Part shown: piece by piece, positions 16,137 to 24,353 of the stretch | Position numbering within the stretch: the first letter of the stretch is position 1 | Layout of the letters: each line of letters opens with the position of its first letter | From: Actinomadura atramentaria DSM 43919 | GTDB lineage: Bacteria > Actinomycetota > Actinomycetes > Streptosporangiales > Streptosporangiaceae | Length of the DNA: 64,000 bases | Assembly (NCBI RefSeq): GCF_000381885.1 | Contig: NZ_KB907225.1 | Coordinates: 81,837 to 145,836 of the forward strand | Direction of reading: 5' to 3' | Translations under genes and position numbers: made by a program | Notes under the pieces: generated by a model | What the model saw: the letters and a program-made list of their open reading frames with translations, nothing else | Told to the model about the DNA's origin: nothing | Database searches by the model: none

Positions 16137-17435
16137 GTGACCGACACCGCGATCATGCTGTTCACCCGCGACCTGCGGGTGCGCGACAACCCGGCGCTGG
16201 CCGCCGCGCGGGACGCCGCGAAGCGGGTCGTCCCGCTGTTCGTGTTCGACGACGCGCTGCTCGCCCGCTCCCCCAACCGGACGCGGTTCCTGCTGGACTG
16301 CCTGGCCGACCTCGGCGACGCGCTCGTCCTGCGGCGCGGCGACCCGGCGGCGGAGGCGGCGAGGCTCGCGCGGGCGACCGGGGCGCAGGCGGTGTTCCTG
16401 GCCGACGACGTGAGCCGCACCGCCCGGCGGCGGCGCGCGGCGCTGGAGGACGCGGCGGCGCGCGACGGCTTCGAGGTGTCGTTCCATCCCGGCCTGACCG
16501 TCGTCCCGCCGGGCGAGGTGACACCGTCCGGCGGCGACCACTACCGCGTCTTCACGCCGTACTGGCGCGCGTGGGAGAAGACGGCGTTCCGCGAGCCCGC
16601 GCCGACCGTGCGGCTCAAGGCGGCGGACGTGCCCGGCAGGCGGGCCGACCCCGCGACGATCGCGCGGAAGTTCGCCCGCGGCGCCTCCCCCGACCTGCCG
16701 CGCGGCGGCGAGACCGAGGCGCGCGCACGGCTGCGCGCCTACCTCGGCGGCGGCCTCGACCGCTACGGCGACGAACGCGACGCGCCCGCCGCCGACGCCA
16801 CGTCCCGGCTCAGCGGCTACCTGCGGTTCGGCTGCCTGTCGCCGCTGGAGGTCGTCACCGCCGCCCGCGAGCACGGCGGCGCGGACGAGTTCGTCCGCCA
16901 GGTCGCCTGGCGCGACTTCTACCACCAGATCCTCGCCGCGTTCCCCGACCTGCCGCGCGCCGACTACCGGCGGCCCGGCCCGCCCTGGCGCGACGACGCG
17001 GCAGCCCTCGACGCGTGGCGCGACGGCCGCACCGGCGTCCCCATCGTGGACGCGGGCATGCGCCAACTGCGCCGCGAGGGCTGGATGCACAACCGCGTCC
17101 GGCTGATCACCGCGACGTACCTCACCCGGTTCCTGCGCGTCGACTGGCGCGCGGGCCTCGCCCACTTCGACCGGTGGCTCGTGGACGGCGACGCCGCCGA
17201 CGACCCCGGCAACTGGCAGCTCGTCGCCGGGACGGGCAACACCTCGCGGCCCAACCAGTACCTCAACCCGCTGCGGCAGGCGAGGCGGTTCGACCGCGAC
17301 GGCGCGTACGTCCGCCGGTACGTGCCCGAACTCGCGGACCTCGACCGCCGCGACGTCCACACGCCGTGGCGGCTCGACGCGCTCCCGGCGGGCTACCCGG
17401 CCCCGCTCACCGACCCCGCCGACCTCGACGGGTGA
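16137..17435 (+). CDS. phr: Deoxyribodipyrimidine photolyase (class I)
   Basis: 432 aa from the GTG at 16137. The N-terminal antenna-binding domain is alpha/beta (IMLFTRDLRVRDNPALAAA). The FAD-binding helical domain has SRLSGYLRFGCLSPLEV, RQVAWRDFYHQIL, MRQLRREGWMHNRVRLITATYL and DDPGNWQLVAGTGNTSRPNQ. It repairs UV-made cyclobutane dimers using blue light and reduced FAD. It diverges from the DUF523/DUF1722 gene. Its stop is 7 bp from the stop of tag, so two DNA-repair genes converge here. Confidence 0.95.
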   Translation: MTDTAIMLFTRDLRVRDNPALAAARDAAKRVVPLFVFDDALLARSPNRTRFLLDCLADLGDALVLRRGDPAAEAARLARATGAQAVFLADDVSRTARRRRAALEDAAARDGFEVSFHPGLTVVPPGEVTPSGGDHYRVFTPYWRAWEKTAFREPAPTVRLKAADVPGRRADPATIARKFARGASPDLPRGGETEARARLRAYLGGGLDRYGDERDAPAADATSRLSGYLRFGCLSPLEVVTAAREHGGADEFVRQVAWRDFYHQILAAFPDLPRADYRRPGPPWRDDAAALDAWRDGRTGVPIVDAGMRQLRREGWMHNRVRLITATYLTRFLRVDWRAGLAHFDRWLVDGDAADDPGNWQLVAGTGNTSRPNQYLNPLRQARRFDRDGAYVRRYVPELADLDRRDVHTPWRLDALPAGYPAPLTDPADLDG

Positions 17436-17442
17436 CGGCCGG

Positions 17443-18024
17443 TCACAGCCCGGCGTACGCGCCGCGCCGGTGGCAGCCCGTCAGATGGTCGTCGACTAGG
17501 CCGCACGCCTGCATCAGCGCGTACGCCGTCGTCGGGCCGACGAACCGGAAGCCGTGCCGCTTGAGGTCCTTGGCCAGGGCCGTGGACGCGGGCGTCGTCG
17601 CCGGGACGTCGGCGGTGGACTCGGGTGCGGGCGCGTCCGGATCGGCGTAGCGCCACACGAACGCGGCCAGCCCGCCGGGGACCTCCAGCGCGGCGCGCGC
17701 GTTCGCGACGGCCGCGCTGATCTTCGCGCGGTTGCGGACGATGCCCGCGTCCGCCATGAGGCGTGCCTCGTCGTCCGGGCCGAACGCGGCGACGCGGACC
17801 GGGTCGAAACCGGCGAACGCGGCGCGGAACCCCTCGCGCTTGCGCAGGATCGTCAGCCAGGACAGGCCCGACTGGAAGGCCTCCAGGCACAGCCGCTCGT
17901 ACAGCCCCTGATCGTCCCGGACGGGACGGCCCCACTCGGTGTCGTGATAGGCGATGTAGTCCGGCGCGGACAGGCCCCAGGGGCAGCGGGCGAGTCCGTC
18001 CAGACCGGCGACGGCGATGCTCAC
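17443..18024 (-). CDS. tag: DNA-3-methyladenine glycosylase I
   Basis: 193 aa with the Tag signature: RCPWGLSAPDYIAYHDTEWG at the start, EAFQSGLSWLTILRKR, AGIVRNRAKISA, and the final zinc ligand region LTGCHRRG. Cys14 and the C-terminal His/Cys make the zinc snap. The enzyme excises 3-methyladenine from alkylated DNA. The upstream membrane protein gene ends 9 bp before its GTG start, so the two are probably one operon, as Rv1209-Rv1210 in mycobacteria. Confidence 0.94.
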   Translation of the reverse strand: MSIAVAGLDGLARCPWGLSAPDYIAYHDTEWGRPVRDDQGLYERLCLEAFQSGLSWLTILRKREGFRAAFAGFDPVRVAAFGPDDEARLMADAGIVRNRAKISAAVANARAALEVPGGLAAFVWRYADPDAPAPESTADVPATTPASTALAKDLKRHGFRFVGPTTAYALMQACGLVDDHLTGCHRRGAYAGL

Positions 18025-18033
18025 CGCCCCGTT

Positions 18034-18432
18034 CTACCCGACGCCGCCGACACTTCCGGCCGGGCCGTCCTCGGGGCCGTCCTCGGCCGCGGCGCGGTGG
18101 TCGCCCGGCGTCACGTGCGGCGGCGGCCCCTCGGCCGCGCCCAGGCGCAGCTCGGTCACCTGGTTCTGGAGGGACGCCAGCCGGGCGTCGCGCTCGTCCA
18201 GCGCGCGGGCGTACCGGTGCAGCAACTGCTCGGTCGCGGCCGGGTGGTAGCCCCACATCGAGCGCGGCGGCCGCGTCCCCGCCACCTCCGCGCCGCTGAC
18301 CGGGTAGTCCTCCGGGTAGGGCAGCGGCGCGTGGTCGGGCTGCGGCGCGGCCAGCTCGCCGCCCCGGCCCGCCGCCAGGGCGACGACCGCGCCCAGGACC
18401 GCGACGCAGGCCAGGATGATGAGCACGATCAC
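18034..18432 (-). CDS. Single-pass membrane protein with coiled coil (Rv1209-like)
   Basis: 132 aa from the GTG at 18432, with GGAG six bases upstream. It has one N-terminal membrane helix (IVLIILACVAVLGAVVALAA), a Pro-rich stretch, then a likely coiled coil (TEQLLHRYARALDERDARLASLQNQVTELR), and an acidic tail. It resembles the DivIVA-like small protein that precedes tag in many actinobacteria. The role is unknown; placement at growth sites would be a guess. Confidence 0.75.
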   Translation of the reverse strand: MIVLIILACVAVLGAVVALAAGRGGELAAPQPDHAPLPYPEDYPVSGAEVAGTRPPRSMWGYHPAATEQLLHRYARALDERDARLASLQNQVTELRLGAAEGPPPHVTPGDHRAAAEDGPEDGPAGSVGGVG

Positions 18433-18512
18433 CGCACGCTCCGATCTGTCGACCCCGTTGCCGCCCCCGATCGTGCCACACGCGCGCGGCGGTCCTGTGC
18501 CACGATCGGGGC

Positions 18513-18818
18513 ATGGAAACGCAGGACGACCGGCTGCTCGCGGCCGGTGCGCCGCTCCCGCCCGGCGCGGTGGACGCCGGGGAGCGCCCGCCCGCCGCGC
18601 GCGTCGCGGAGCTGGTCGCGGCGGGCGCGCCGGTCGCCGTGACGCCCGCGCCGGACGGCCCGGAACTGCTCGCCGAGGTCGCGGTCTACGCGTGGCTGGG
18701 CGTCCGCCACCTCCGGGTGCCCGACCCCTCGTCGCGCGACGTCCGCGACGTCCTGGCGATGGTCGACTCGGTACGCGGCACCCGCCCCCCGGCCCTCTCC
18801 GTCCGCGGCCTCGCCTGA
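18513..18818 (+). CDS. Short protein resembling the C-terminal part of dihydropteroate synthase
   Basis: 101 aa, ATG at 18513. The second half (VAVYAWLGVRHLRVPDPSSRDVRDVLAMVDSVRG) looks like the last strand-helix of dihydropteroate synthase, where R-V-H-D-V precedes the C-terminal helix. The pterin and sulfa-binding loops are absent, so it cannot be an active enzyme alone. The neighbourhood (LOG-family protein, Rv1209-like, tag) is where folP2 stands in mycobacteria. It may be a shrunken folP paralogue or a regulatory remnant. Alternatively it is an unrelated small protein. Confidence 0.5.
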   Translation: METQDDRLLAAGAPLPPGAVDAGERPPAARVAELVAAGAPVAVTPAPDGPELLAEVAVYAWLGVRHLRVPDPSSRDVRDVLAMVDSVRGTRPPALSVRGLA

Positions 18819-18894
18819 TCCAGGGCGCGGTTCCAGCGCGCGTCCGCGCTCGCGCGGGGCGGGCCAGCTCCGTCAGCCGGAACGCCGCCCGCAC

Positions 18895-18932
18895 GGGGCA
18901 GGGGGCGAGCCGCCAGGCGAGCGCCCTGCCCC
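18895..18932. terminator. Hairpin with conserved loop sequence
   Basis: A 9-bp stem (GGGGCAGGG at 18895-18903 with its complement at 18924-18932) encloses a loop that contains a 19-base sequence (18905-18923). The same 19 bases recur at 63757-63775. It lies between two convergent genes and probably terminates both. Confidence 0.6.
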
Positions 18933-18949
18933 GGGCTTCGCCTGACGGT

Positions 18950-19540
18950 TCAGGGTTCGGCCTCCGCGTAGTCCTCGGCCGTCGCCTCGATGCGGACCGG
19001 GCTGCGCTCCAGGTGGTCGAACGCCTCGTCCATCGAGCGCGTCCAGCCGATCGCGTCGAAGACCTTCGCGCGGGCGAACCCGGTGTCGGCGAGGTTCTTC
19101 ATCAGCTCGCGCAGCGGGTCGTAGACGCCGAGCGGGTCGAGGATCGCGATCTGCTTGGTGTGCATGCCGAGGGTGCGGGCCGTCCAGATCTCGAACAGCT
19201 CCTCCAGCGTGCCGATCCCGCCGGGCAGGACGAGGAACGCGTCGCTGCGGCGGTCCATCTCGCCCTTGCGGGACCGCATGTCGGGCGTGACGATCAGCTC
19301 GGCGCTGGCCTGGTCCGCGACCTCCAGCTCCAGCAGCCCCTCGGGGATGACGCCGACCGTGGCGGCCCCGCCGTCGCGCGCGCCCCGGGCGACCGCGCCC
19401 ATGCACGACATCGTCCCCCCGCCGCTGACCAGGCTGTGCCCGCGCCGGGCGATCTCCCGGCCGACCTGTTCGGCCAGTTCGACGTGGCGCGGGTCGATCC
19501 TGCTGCTGGACGCGCAGAACACGCAGATCGCAAGGCTCAT
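18950..19540 (-). CDS. LOG-family protein (TIGR00730), putative phosphoribohydrolase
   Basis: 196 aa from the ATG at 19540, with GGGAGG 7 bases upstream. A Rossmann-like fold with SGGGTMSCMGAVARGA and the catalytic signature PGGIGTLEE (106-114), plus MRSRKGEMDRRSDAF. These are the cytokinin-activating LOG signatures (M-x2-R-K and PGGxGTxxE). Members cleave nucleoside 5'-monophosphates to base and ribose 5-phosphate. M. tuberculosis Rv1205 makes cytokinins and holds the same genomic place. Confidence 0.92.
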   Translation of the reverse strand: MSLAICVFCASSSRIDPRHVELAEQVGREIARRGHSLVSGGGTMSCMGAVARGARDGGAATVGVIPEGLLELEVADQASAELIVTPDMRSRKGEMDRRSDAFLVLPGGIGTLEELFEIWTARTLGMHTKQIAILDPLGVYDPLRELMKNLADTGFARAKVFDAIGWTRSMDEAFDHLERSPVRIEATAEDYAEAEP

Positions 19541-19619
19541 GGACGGCCTCCCTCTTCTCGTGGACCCTGGATACCACGGGGCCGGGACGCCGACCAGCGG
19601 GTTTCCGCGGGAGCCGCCC

Positions 19620-20876
19620 GTGCCCGATGATGGACGGGGATTCTCCGGCGACGGGCGGGTGCGGATGGGTGCGAAGAGGGCTCCGGCGGGCGGGCCGCCG
19701 GTGCCGCCGCTGCTCGCGGCGGTCGCGGCCTGGTCGTGGCGGGCCATCGCGATCGGCGTCGTCGGCTACGGGCTCGTGTGGATCGTCGGGACGCTGAAGT
19801 TCGTCTTCATCCCGTGCGCGGTGGCGCTGTTCCTGTGCGCGCTGCTGCGTCCGCTCACCGCCCGGCTGGAGCGCCTCGGGCTGCCCGCGCTCGCCGCGAC
19901 GTGGGTGACGATGCTGTTCGGGCTCGCCGTGCTCGGCGGTATCGGCACGTACGTGGGCATCCAGGCGAACTCGGAGTTCCCGAAGCTGGCGTCGGAGATC
20001 CAGGTGACGGCCAAGTCCATCCAGCACTGGCTGGAGACCGGGCCGTTCCACATCAAGCACTCGCAGTTGCAGGACAGCCTGGACAAGGGCATCGACTACC
20101 TGGAGCAGCGGCGCGGGAAGATCGCCGACACCGCGCTGGAGGCCGGGACGCTCACCGCCGAGATCCTGACCGCGCTCGTCTTCATGGTGTTCGTGACGTT
20201 CTTCCTGCTCAAGGACGGCAGCCGGATCTGGGCGTGGACGATCAGCGGCACCGGCCGGTACCGCGCGCGGGTGGACCGCGCGGGCCGCGCCGCGTGGGAG
20301 ACGCTGTCGCAGTACGTCCACGGGACGGTGATGGTCGCGGCGATCCACGCGGTCGTGCTGGCCGTCGTGCTGGCGATCCTCGGGGTGCCGCTGGTCGCGC
20401 CGCTCGCGGTCGTGATCTTCCTGGGGAGCTTCATCCCGATCGTCGGCATCCTGGTCGGCGGCGCGCTCGCCGTCGCGGTGACGTTCGGCGCGAAGGGCGG
20501 GGTCGCGGCGCTGGTGTTCCTCGGCATCCTGATCATCGAGCACCAGATCGAGAGCCATCTGCTGCAGCCGCTGCTCGTCGGGCGGCTCGTGCGGCTGCAC
20601 CCGCTGGCGATCATCCTGGCGATCAGCGTGGGCGGGATCGCGGGCGGCATCCCCGGCGCGGCCGTCGCGGTGCCGATCGCGGCCGTCGTCTACCGCGCCT
20701 GGCCCGCCCTGCGCGACCCGCCGGACGAGCTGCCGCCCGAGGTCGCCACCGCCCTGGCGGAACACCCCGACGACCCGGTGGACCCGGCTGGAACGAAGAG
20801 CGCGGACGAACCGGAGGATTCACCCGATTCCGGGGACACGGACGCCCGGACGCCGACCCGCGACGAACTCCCGTAA
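19620..20876 (+). CDS. AI-2E family (PerM/YhhQ-type) membrane transporter
   Basis: 418 aa from the GTG at 19620 with GGGAG six bases upstream. It has about eight membrane helices in the AI-2E/PF01594 pattern: a first pair near 40-90, a long polar segment (EFPKLASEIQVTAKSIQHWLE), then AILGVPLVAPLAVVIFLGSFIPIVGILVGG, IIEHQIESHLLQPLLVG and LHPLAIILAISVGG. The C-terminal ~50 residues are acidic and disordered. The family includes exporters and ion antiporters; the substrate here is unknown. Confidence 0.88.
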   Translation: MPDDGRGFSGDGRVRMGAKRAPAGGPPVPPLLAAVAAWSWRAIAIGVVGYGLVWIVGTLKFVFIPCAVALFLCALLRPLTARLERLGLPALAATWVTMLFGLAVLGGIGTYVGIQANSEFPKLASEIQVTAKSIQHWLETGPFHIKHSQLQDSLDKGIDYLEQRRGKIADTALEAGTLTAEILTALVFMVFVTFFLLKDGSRIWAWTISGTGRYRARVDRAGRAAWETLSQYVHGTVMVAAIHAVVLAVVLAILGVPLVAPLAVVIFLGSFIPIVGILVGGALAVAVTFGAKGGVAALVFLGILIIEHQIESHLLQPLLVGRLVRLHPLAIILAISVGGIAGGIPGAAVAVPIAAVVYRAWPALRDPPDELPPEVATALAEHPDDPVDPAGTKSADEPEDSPDSGDTDARTPTRDELP

Positions 20877-20913
20877 GCACCGCGCCGGGGGCTCCCGTCG
20901 GCGATACCTGGCT

Positions 20914-20945
20914 CTCCCCGCGGAGACCTCCGCGTCGCCGGGGAG
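20914..20945 (+). terminator. Nested hairpin after the AI-2E transporter gene
   Basis: CTCCCC (20914-20919) pairs with GGGGAG (20940-20945), and inside it CGCGGAG pairs with CTCCGCG around a two-base loop. It lies 38 bp past the stop codon. Confidence 0.55.
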
Positions 20946-21210
20946 TGCGACCTGGGCGGCCGTAGTCGGCCACGAAAGCGGGAATTTTCTCCGCATGTAC
21001 CGCGAAAGCGGGACCCTGTCCGGCGGCGCGTCCGCCGCCGCCCCGGAGCGCATCGCGCCGGTGAGCGGCGCCCGTCATCGCACGCATCGCCAGAGCGCGC
21101 AGGCGGCCGCGCGTCGCCAACGAGACCGACGCCGCCGCGTCCGTCAACGGCCCGGCGAAGCGGGCGGCGGTGGGGGCCCTGGACGGATCGCCGCGAAGCG
21201 GCTTATTTAG

Positions 21211-21241
21211 TTGCGTGCGTCATACAGGTATGTGCTAGAAA
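21211..21241 (+). promoter_or_regulatory. Putative promoter and operator of the DHA2 exporter gene
   Basis: TTGCGT (21211-21216) could be a -35 and TAGAAA (21236-21241) a weak -10. Between them lies the palindrome CATAC-AG-GTATG (21221-21232), the layout expected of a TetR- or MarR-type operator. No regulator gene is adjacent. The assignment is tentative. Confidence 0.4.
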
Positions 21242-21422
21242 AGGCTGTCCCGTCTCCCGCCCCAGACCGGGATTCAGGCCGTTGGACCGCACCAAACCCG
21301 ACAAATCGGGACGATCCCCCAGGCCCTCCCTCCCTCACGAACACCGCCCCACCCCTGCCCGCCTGCCCAGCGGGGGGATGCGGGGGTCCGACCCCGCATC
21401 GCACACGAGAGGACCCGACCAC

Positions 21423-23174
21423 ATGAGCACCAACGCCGACGCCCCGCCGGCCGGTTCGGCCGACCCGGCCGAACCGGCGCCCGGCGGGGCGCCACGGGCC
21501 GCGGAGCCCACCGGCTACACCCACCGCCAGATCATGGTGATCCTGTCCGGGCTGCTGCTCGGCATGTTCCTCGCCGCCCTGGACCAGACGGTCGTGTCCA
21601 CGGCGATCTACCGCATCGGCGAGAGCCTCGACGGCCTGACCGCGCAGGCCTGGGTCACGACCGCGTTCCTGATCACGTCCACCATCGCGACGCCGCTGTA
21701 CGGCAAGCTGTCGGACCAGTACGGCCGCAAGCCGTTCTTCATCTTCGCGATCTCGGTGTTCATCTTCGGCTCGGCGCTCTGCACGCTGTCGACGTCGATG
21801 TATATGCTCGCCGCGTTCCGCGCCTTCCAGGGCATCGGCGCGGGCGGCCTGATGTCGCTCGCGCTGGCGATCATCGGCGACATCATCCCGCCGCGCGAGC
21901 GCGCCAAGTACCAGGGCTACTTCATGGCCGTGTTCGGCACGTCCAGCGTGCTCGGGCCGGTCATCGGCGGCGCGCTCGCCGGGCAGGACCAGCTCCTCGG
22001 CGTGGACGGCTGGCGCTGGATCTTCCTCATCAACGTCCCGATCGGCGTGCTCGCGCTGGTCGTCGTCGCCAGGGTGCTGCACCTGAACCACGAGCCGCGC
22101 CCGCACCGGATCGACTACGCGGGCGCGGCGTCGCTGATCATCGCGCTCGTCCCGCTGCTGCTGGTCGCCGAGCGCGGCCGGGAGTGGGGCTGGGGGTCGG
22201 CGGCGGCGCTGTCGTGCTACGGGATCGGCGTCGTCGGGATCATCGCGTTCGTGCTGGCCGAGCTGCGCGCGGGCGACGAGGCCCTCCTGCCGCCGCGCCT
22301 GTTCCGCAACCGGATGTTCGCCCTGGGGACGACGCAGTCCGCGATCATCGGCATCGGCATGTTCGGCGGCATCACGCTGATCCCGCTGTACCTCCAGCTC
22401 GTCAAGGGCTACTCCCCCACCAAGGCGGGCCTGCTGACGCTGCCGCTGATGCTCGGGATCATGTCGCTGTCGATGGTGTCCGGCCAGATCACGTCGCGGA
22501 CGGGCCGGTACAAGATCTTCCCGGTGATCGGGTCCGGGCTGCTCGTCGTCGGGATGCTGATGCTCTTCGGGCTGACGGCCGACACGAGCCTGGTCTACGT
22601 GGACGCCGCCATGTTCGTCGTCGGCGCGGGCCTCGGCCTGAACATGCAGACGATCGTCCTGGCGATGCAGAACGCGGTCCCGCCGCGCGACATCGGCGTG
22701 GCGACGTCGTCGACGACGTTCTTCCGGCAGCTCGGCGGCACGCTCGGCGTCGCGGTGTTCCTGTCGATCGTCTACTCGACGGTGAGCGACAAGATCGCCG
22801 GCTCGTTCGCGGACGCGCGCGGGACGGCCGCGTTCCAGGCGGCCGCGAAGGCGCACCCCGAGCAGATGAAGACGCTCCACGACGCGTCGTCCGGCGGCGA
22901 CGACGTGCTCAACAACATGACGTTCCTCAACCACCTCGACCCGGCGCTCGCCCACCCGTTCAAGGCCGGGTTCACCGGCGCGCTGACGGTCGCGTTCCTG
23001 GTCGGCGCGGGCGTGCTGCTGATCGCGCTGGTGCTGTCGGCGCTGATCAAGGAGGTCCCGCTGCGGACCCACGCGGCGGCGTTCTCCAAGAACGAGCCGG
23101 ACGAGCCGGGCGCCCCCGCCGAGACGGCGGCCAAGCCCGAGGAGCCGGAGCAGCCCGCCCCCGCGGCGGGCTGA
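21423..23174 (+). CDS. DHA2-family drug:proton antiporter (EmrB/QacA type)
   Basis: 583 aa with about 14 membrane helices. The signature motifs are LDQTVVSTAIYRIGESL (motif D1), GKLSDQYGRKPFFI (motif A) and FGTSSVLGPVIGGALAG (motif C), which define DHA2 exporters. A soluble loop lies between helices 13 and 14 (about 450-520). The C-terminal ~35 residues are Pro/Glu/Ala-rich. It should export hydrophobic drugs or metabolites in exchange for protons. Start ATG 21423 follows GAGAGG. A strong hairpin ends the gene. Confidence 0.93.
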   Translation: MSTNADAPPAGSADPAEPAPGGAPRAAEPTGYTHRQIMVILSGLLLGMFLAALDQTVVSTAIYRIGESLDGLTAQAWVTTAFLITSTIATPLYGKLSDQYGRKPFFIFAISVFIFGSALCTLSTSMYMLAAFRAFQGIGAGGLMSLALAIIGDIIPPRERAKYQGYFMAVFGTSSVLGPVIGGALAGQDQLLGVDGWRWIFLINVPIGVLALVVVARVLHLNHEPRPHRIDYAGAASLIIALVPLLLVAERGREWGWGSAAALSCYGIGVVGIIAFVLAELRAGDEALLPPRLFRNRMFALGTTQSAIIGIGMFGGITLIPLYLQLVKGYSPTKAGLLTLPLMLGIMSLSMVSGQITSRTGRYKIFPVIGSGLLVVGMLMLFGLTADTSLVYVDAAMFVVGAGLGLNMQTIVLAMQNAVPPRDIGVATSSTTFFRQLGGTLGVAVFLSIVYSTVSDKIAGSFADARGTAAFQAAAKAHPEQMKTLHDASSGGDDVLNNMTFLNHLDPALAHPFKAGFTGALTVAFLVGAGVLLIALVLSALIKEVPLRTHAAAFSKNEPDEPGAPAETAAKPEEPEQPAPAAG

Positions 23175-23181
23175 CGGGAGC

Positions 23182-23213
23182 CGGACGGGCCGGGCGGAAC
23201 CCCGGCCCGTCCG
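23182..23213. terminator. Bidirectional terminator between exporter and flavin monooxygenase operon
   Basis: A perfect 13-bp stem (23182-23194 and 23201-23213) with a CGGAAC loop lies between converging stop codons. Confidence 0.75.
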
Positions 23214-23222
23214 CGTCGCGCG

Positions 23223-24353
23223 TCAGGCGGCCGACCACGCCTTGGCGAGCAGGTCGTAGGACCGGACGCGCGCCTCGTGCTCGTGGGTGATCGTCGTGAC
23301 CAGCAGCTCGTCCGCGCCCGTGACGCGGCGCAGCGTCTCCAGCCGCTCCACGACCGTCTCCGGCGACCCGGCGAACTGGGTGTCCACCCGGTCCGCGACC
23401 AGCGCGCGGTCCTCGTCGCTCCAGACGTGCGCGGCGGCGTCCTGCGGCGTCGGGAACGGGATCGCCGCGAGGTGCGTGCGGATGCTGCGCACCCACAGCC
23501 CGTACGGCGACGCCAGCCGGCGCGCCTCCTCGTCGGTGTCGGCCACGACGACGTCCGCCGACACCACGACGTACGGCTCGGCCAGCGCCCCGGGCCGGAA
23601 CGCCGCCCGGTACGCGTCCACCGCGTCCAGCACGTTCGCCGGGCTGACGTGGTAGTTCGCCGCGAACGGCAGCCCGCGCTCGCCCGCGACGCGCGCGCTC
23701 TCCCCGCCGCTGCTGCCGAGTATCCACAGCTCGGGCCGGGTCGTCTCGTCGCCGTCCGGCAGCGCCCGCGCGACCTCGCCGTCCGGCGACCGGTACGTGC
23801 CGTCGAGCAGCGCTGTGATGTCGTCCACCTGCGCGGCGAACCCGGGCGACTCCGCGCCCGGCTGCTGGAGCAGGGCGGTCATCAGCGCGAACCGGGGCGA
23901 CGCGGCCAGGCGGGACGCGAACTCGAACGCGCTCGGGAGCAGCAGCCCGTCCACGACCCGCGCCGGGCGGCGCGGCGGGGGCGCGGCGGCGCGCTCGGCG
24001 GCCTCGGCGCGGCGCTGCCCGGAGCGGCCGAGGCCGAGGTCGATCCGGCCGGGGTGCAGCGCGCCGAGCGTCGCGAACTGCTCCGCGACGGCCAGCGCCG
24101 TCCAGTGGCCGGTCTGCACCGCGCCGGAGCCGACGCGAATCCGGGACGTCGCGGCGGCGACGGCCGCGATCAGCACCTGCGGCGCGGCGCTGGCGACGCC
24201 CGGCGCGAGATGGTGCTCGGCGAGCCAGTACCGGTGGTAGCCCGCGGTCTCGGCGCGGCGGGCCAGGTCGAGGGTGTCGCGCAGCGCCCCGGCGGCGGTG
24301 CCGCCCGCCGGGATCGGCGCGAGGTCGAGGACGGACAGCGGCGTCGTGCTCAT
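23223..24353 (-). CDS. Luciferase-like (LLM) flavin-dependent oxidoreductase
   Basis: 376 aa, TIGR03558-like LLM protein. Typical pieces are LSVLDLAPIPAGGTAAGALRDTLDLARRAE, HRYWLAEHHLAPGVASAAP, ATSRIRVGSGAV and GRIDLGLGRSG. The domain is a TIM barrel using FMNH2 or F420. It is the last gene of a three-gene operon, and its ATG overlaps the preceding stop (ATGA). The substrate is unknown. Confidence 0.88.
   Translation of the reverse strand: MSTTPLSVLDLAPIPAGGTAAGALRDTLDLARRAETAGYHRYWLAEHHLAPGVASAAPQVLIAAVAAATSRIRVGSGAVQTGHWTALAVAEQFATLGALHPGRIDLGLGRSGQRRAEAAERAAAPPPRRPARVVDGLLLPSAFEFASRLAASPRFALMTALLQQPGAESPGFAAQVDDITALLDGTYRSPDGEVARALPDGDETTRPELWILGSSGGESARVAGERGLPFAANYHVSPANVLDAVDAYRAAFRPGALAEPYVVVSADVVVADTDEEARRLASPYGLWVRSIRTHLAAIPFPTPQDAAAHVWSDEDRALVADRVDTQFAGSPETVVERLETLRRVTGADELLVTTITHEHEARVRSYDLLAKAWSAA

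Larger units (their letters stand above)
20877..21422. other. Intergenic region of 546 bp with no gene
   Basis: No convincing coding frame is present. The left part holds a nested terminator hairpin (20914-20945). The right part, near 21200-21240, is notably AT-richer and carries a putative promoter and operator for the exporter gene. The remainder shows nothing I can name. Confidence 0.6.
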
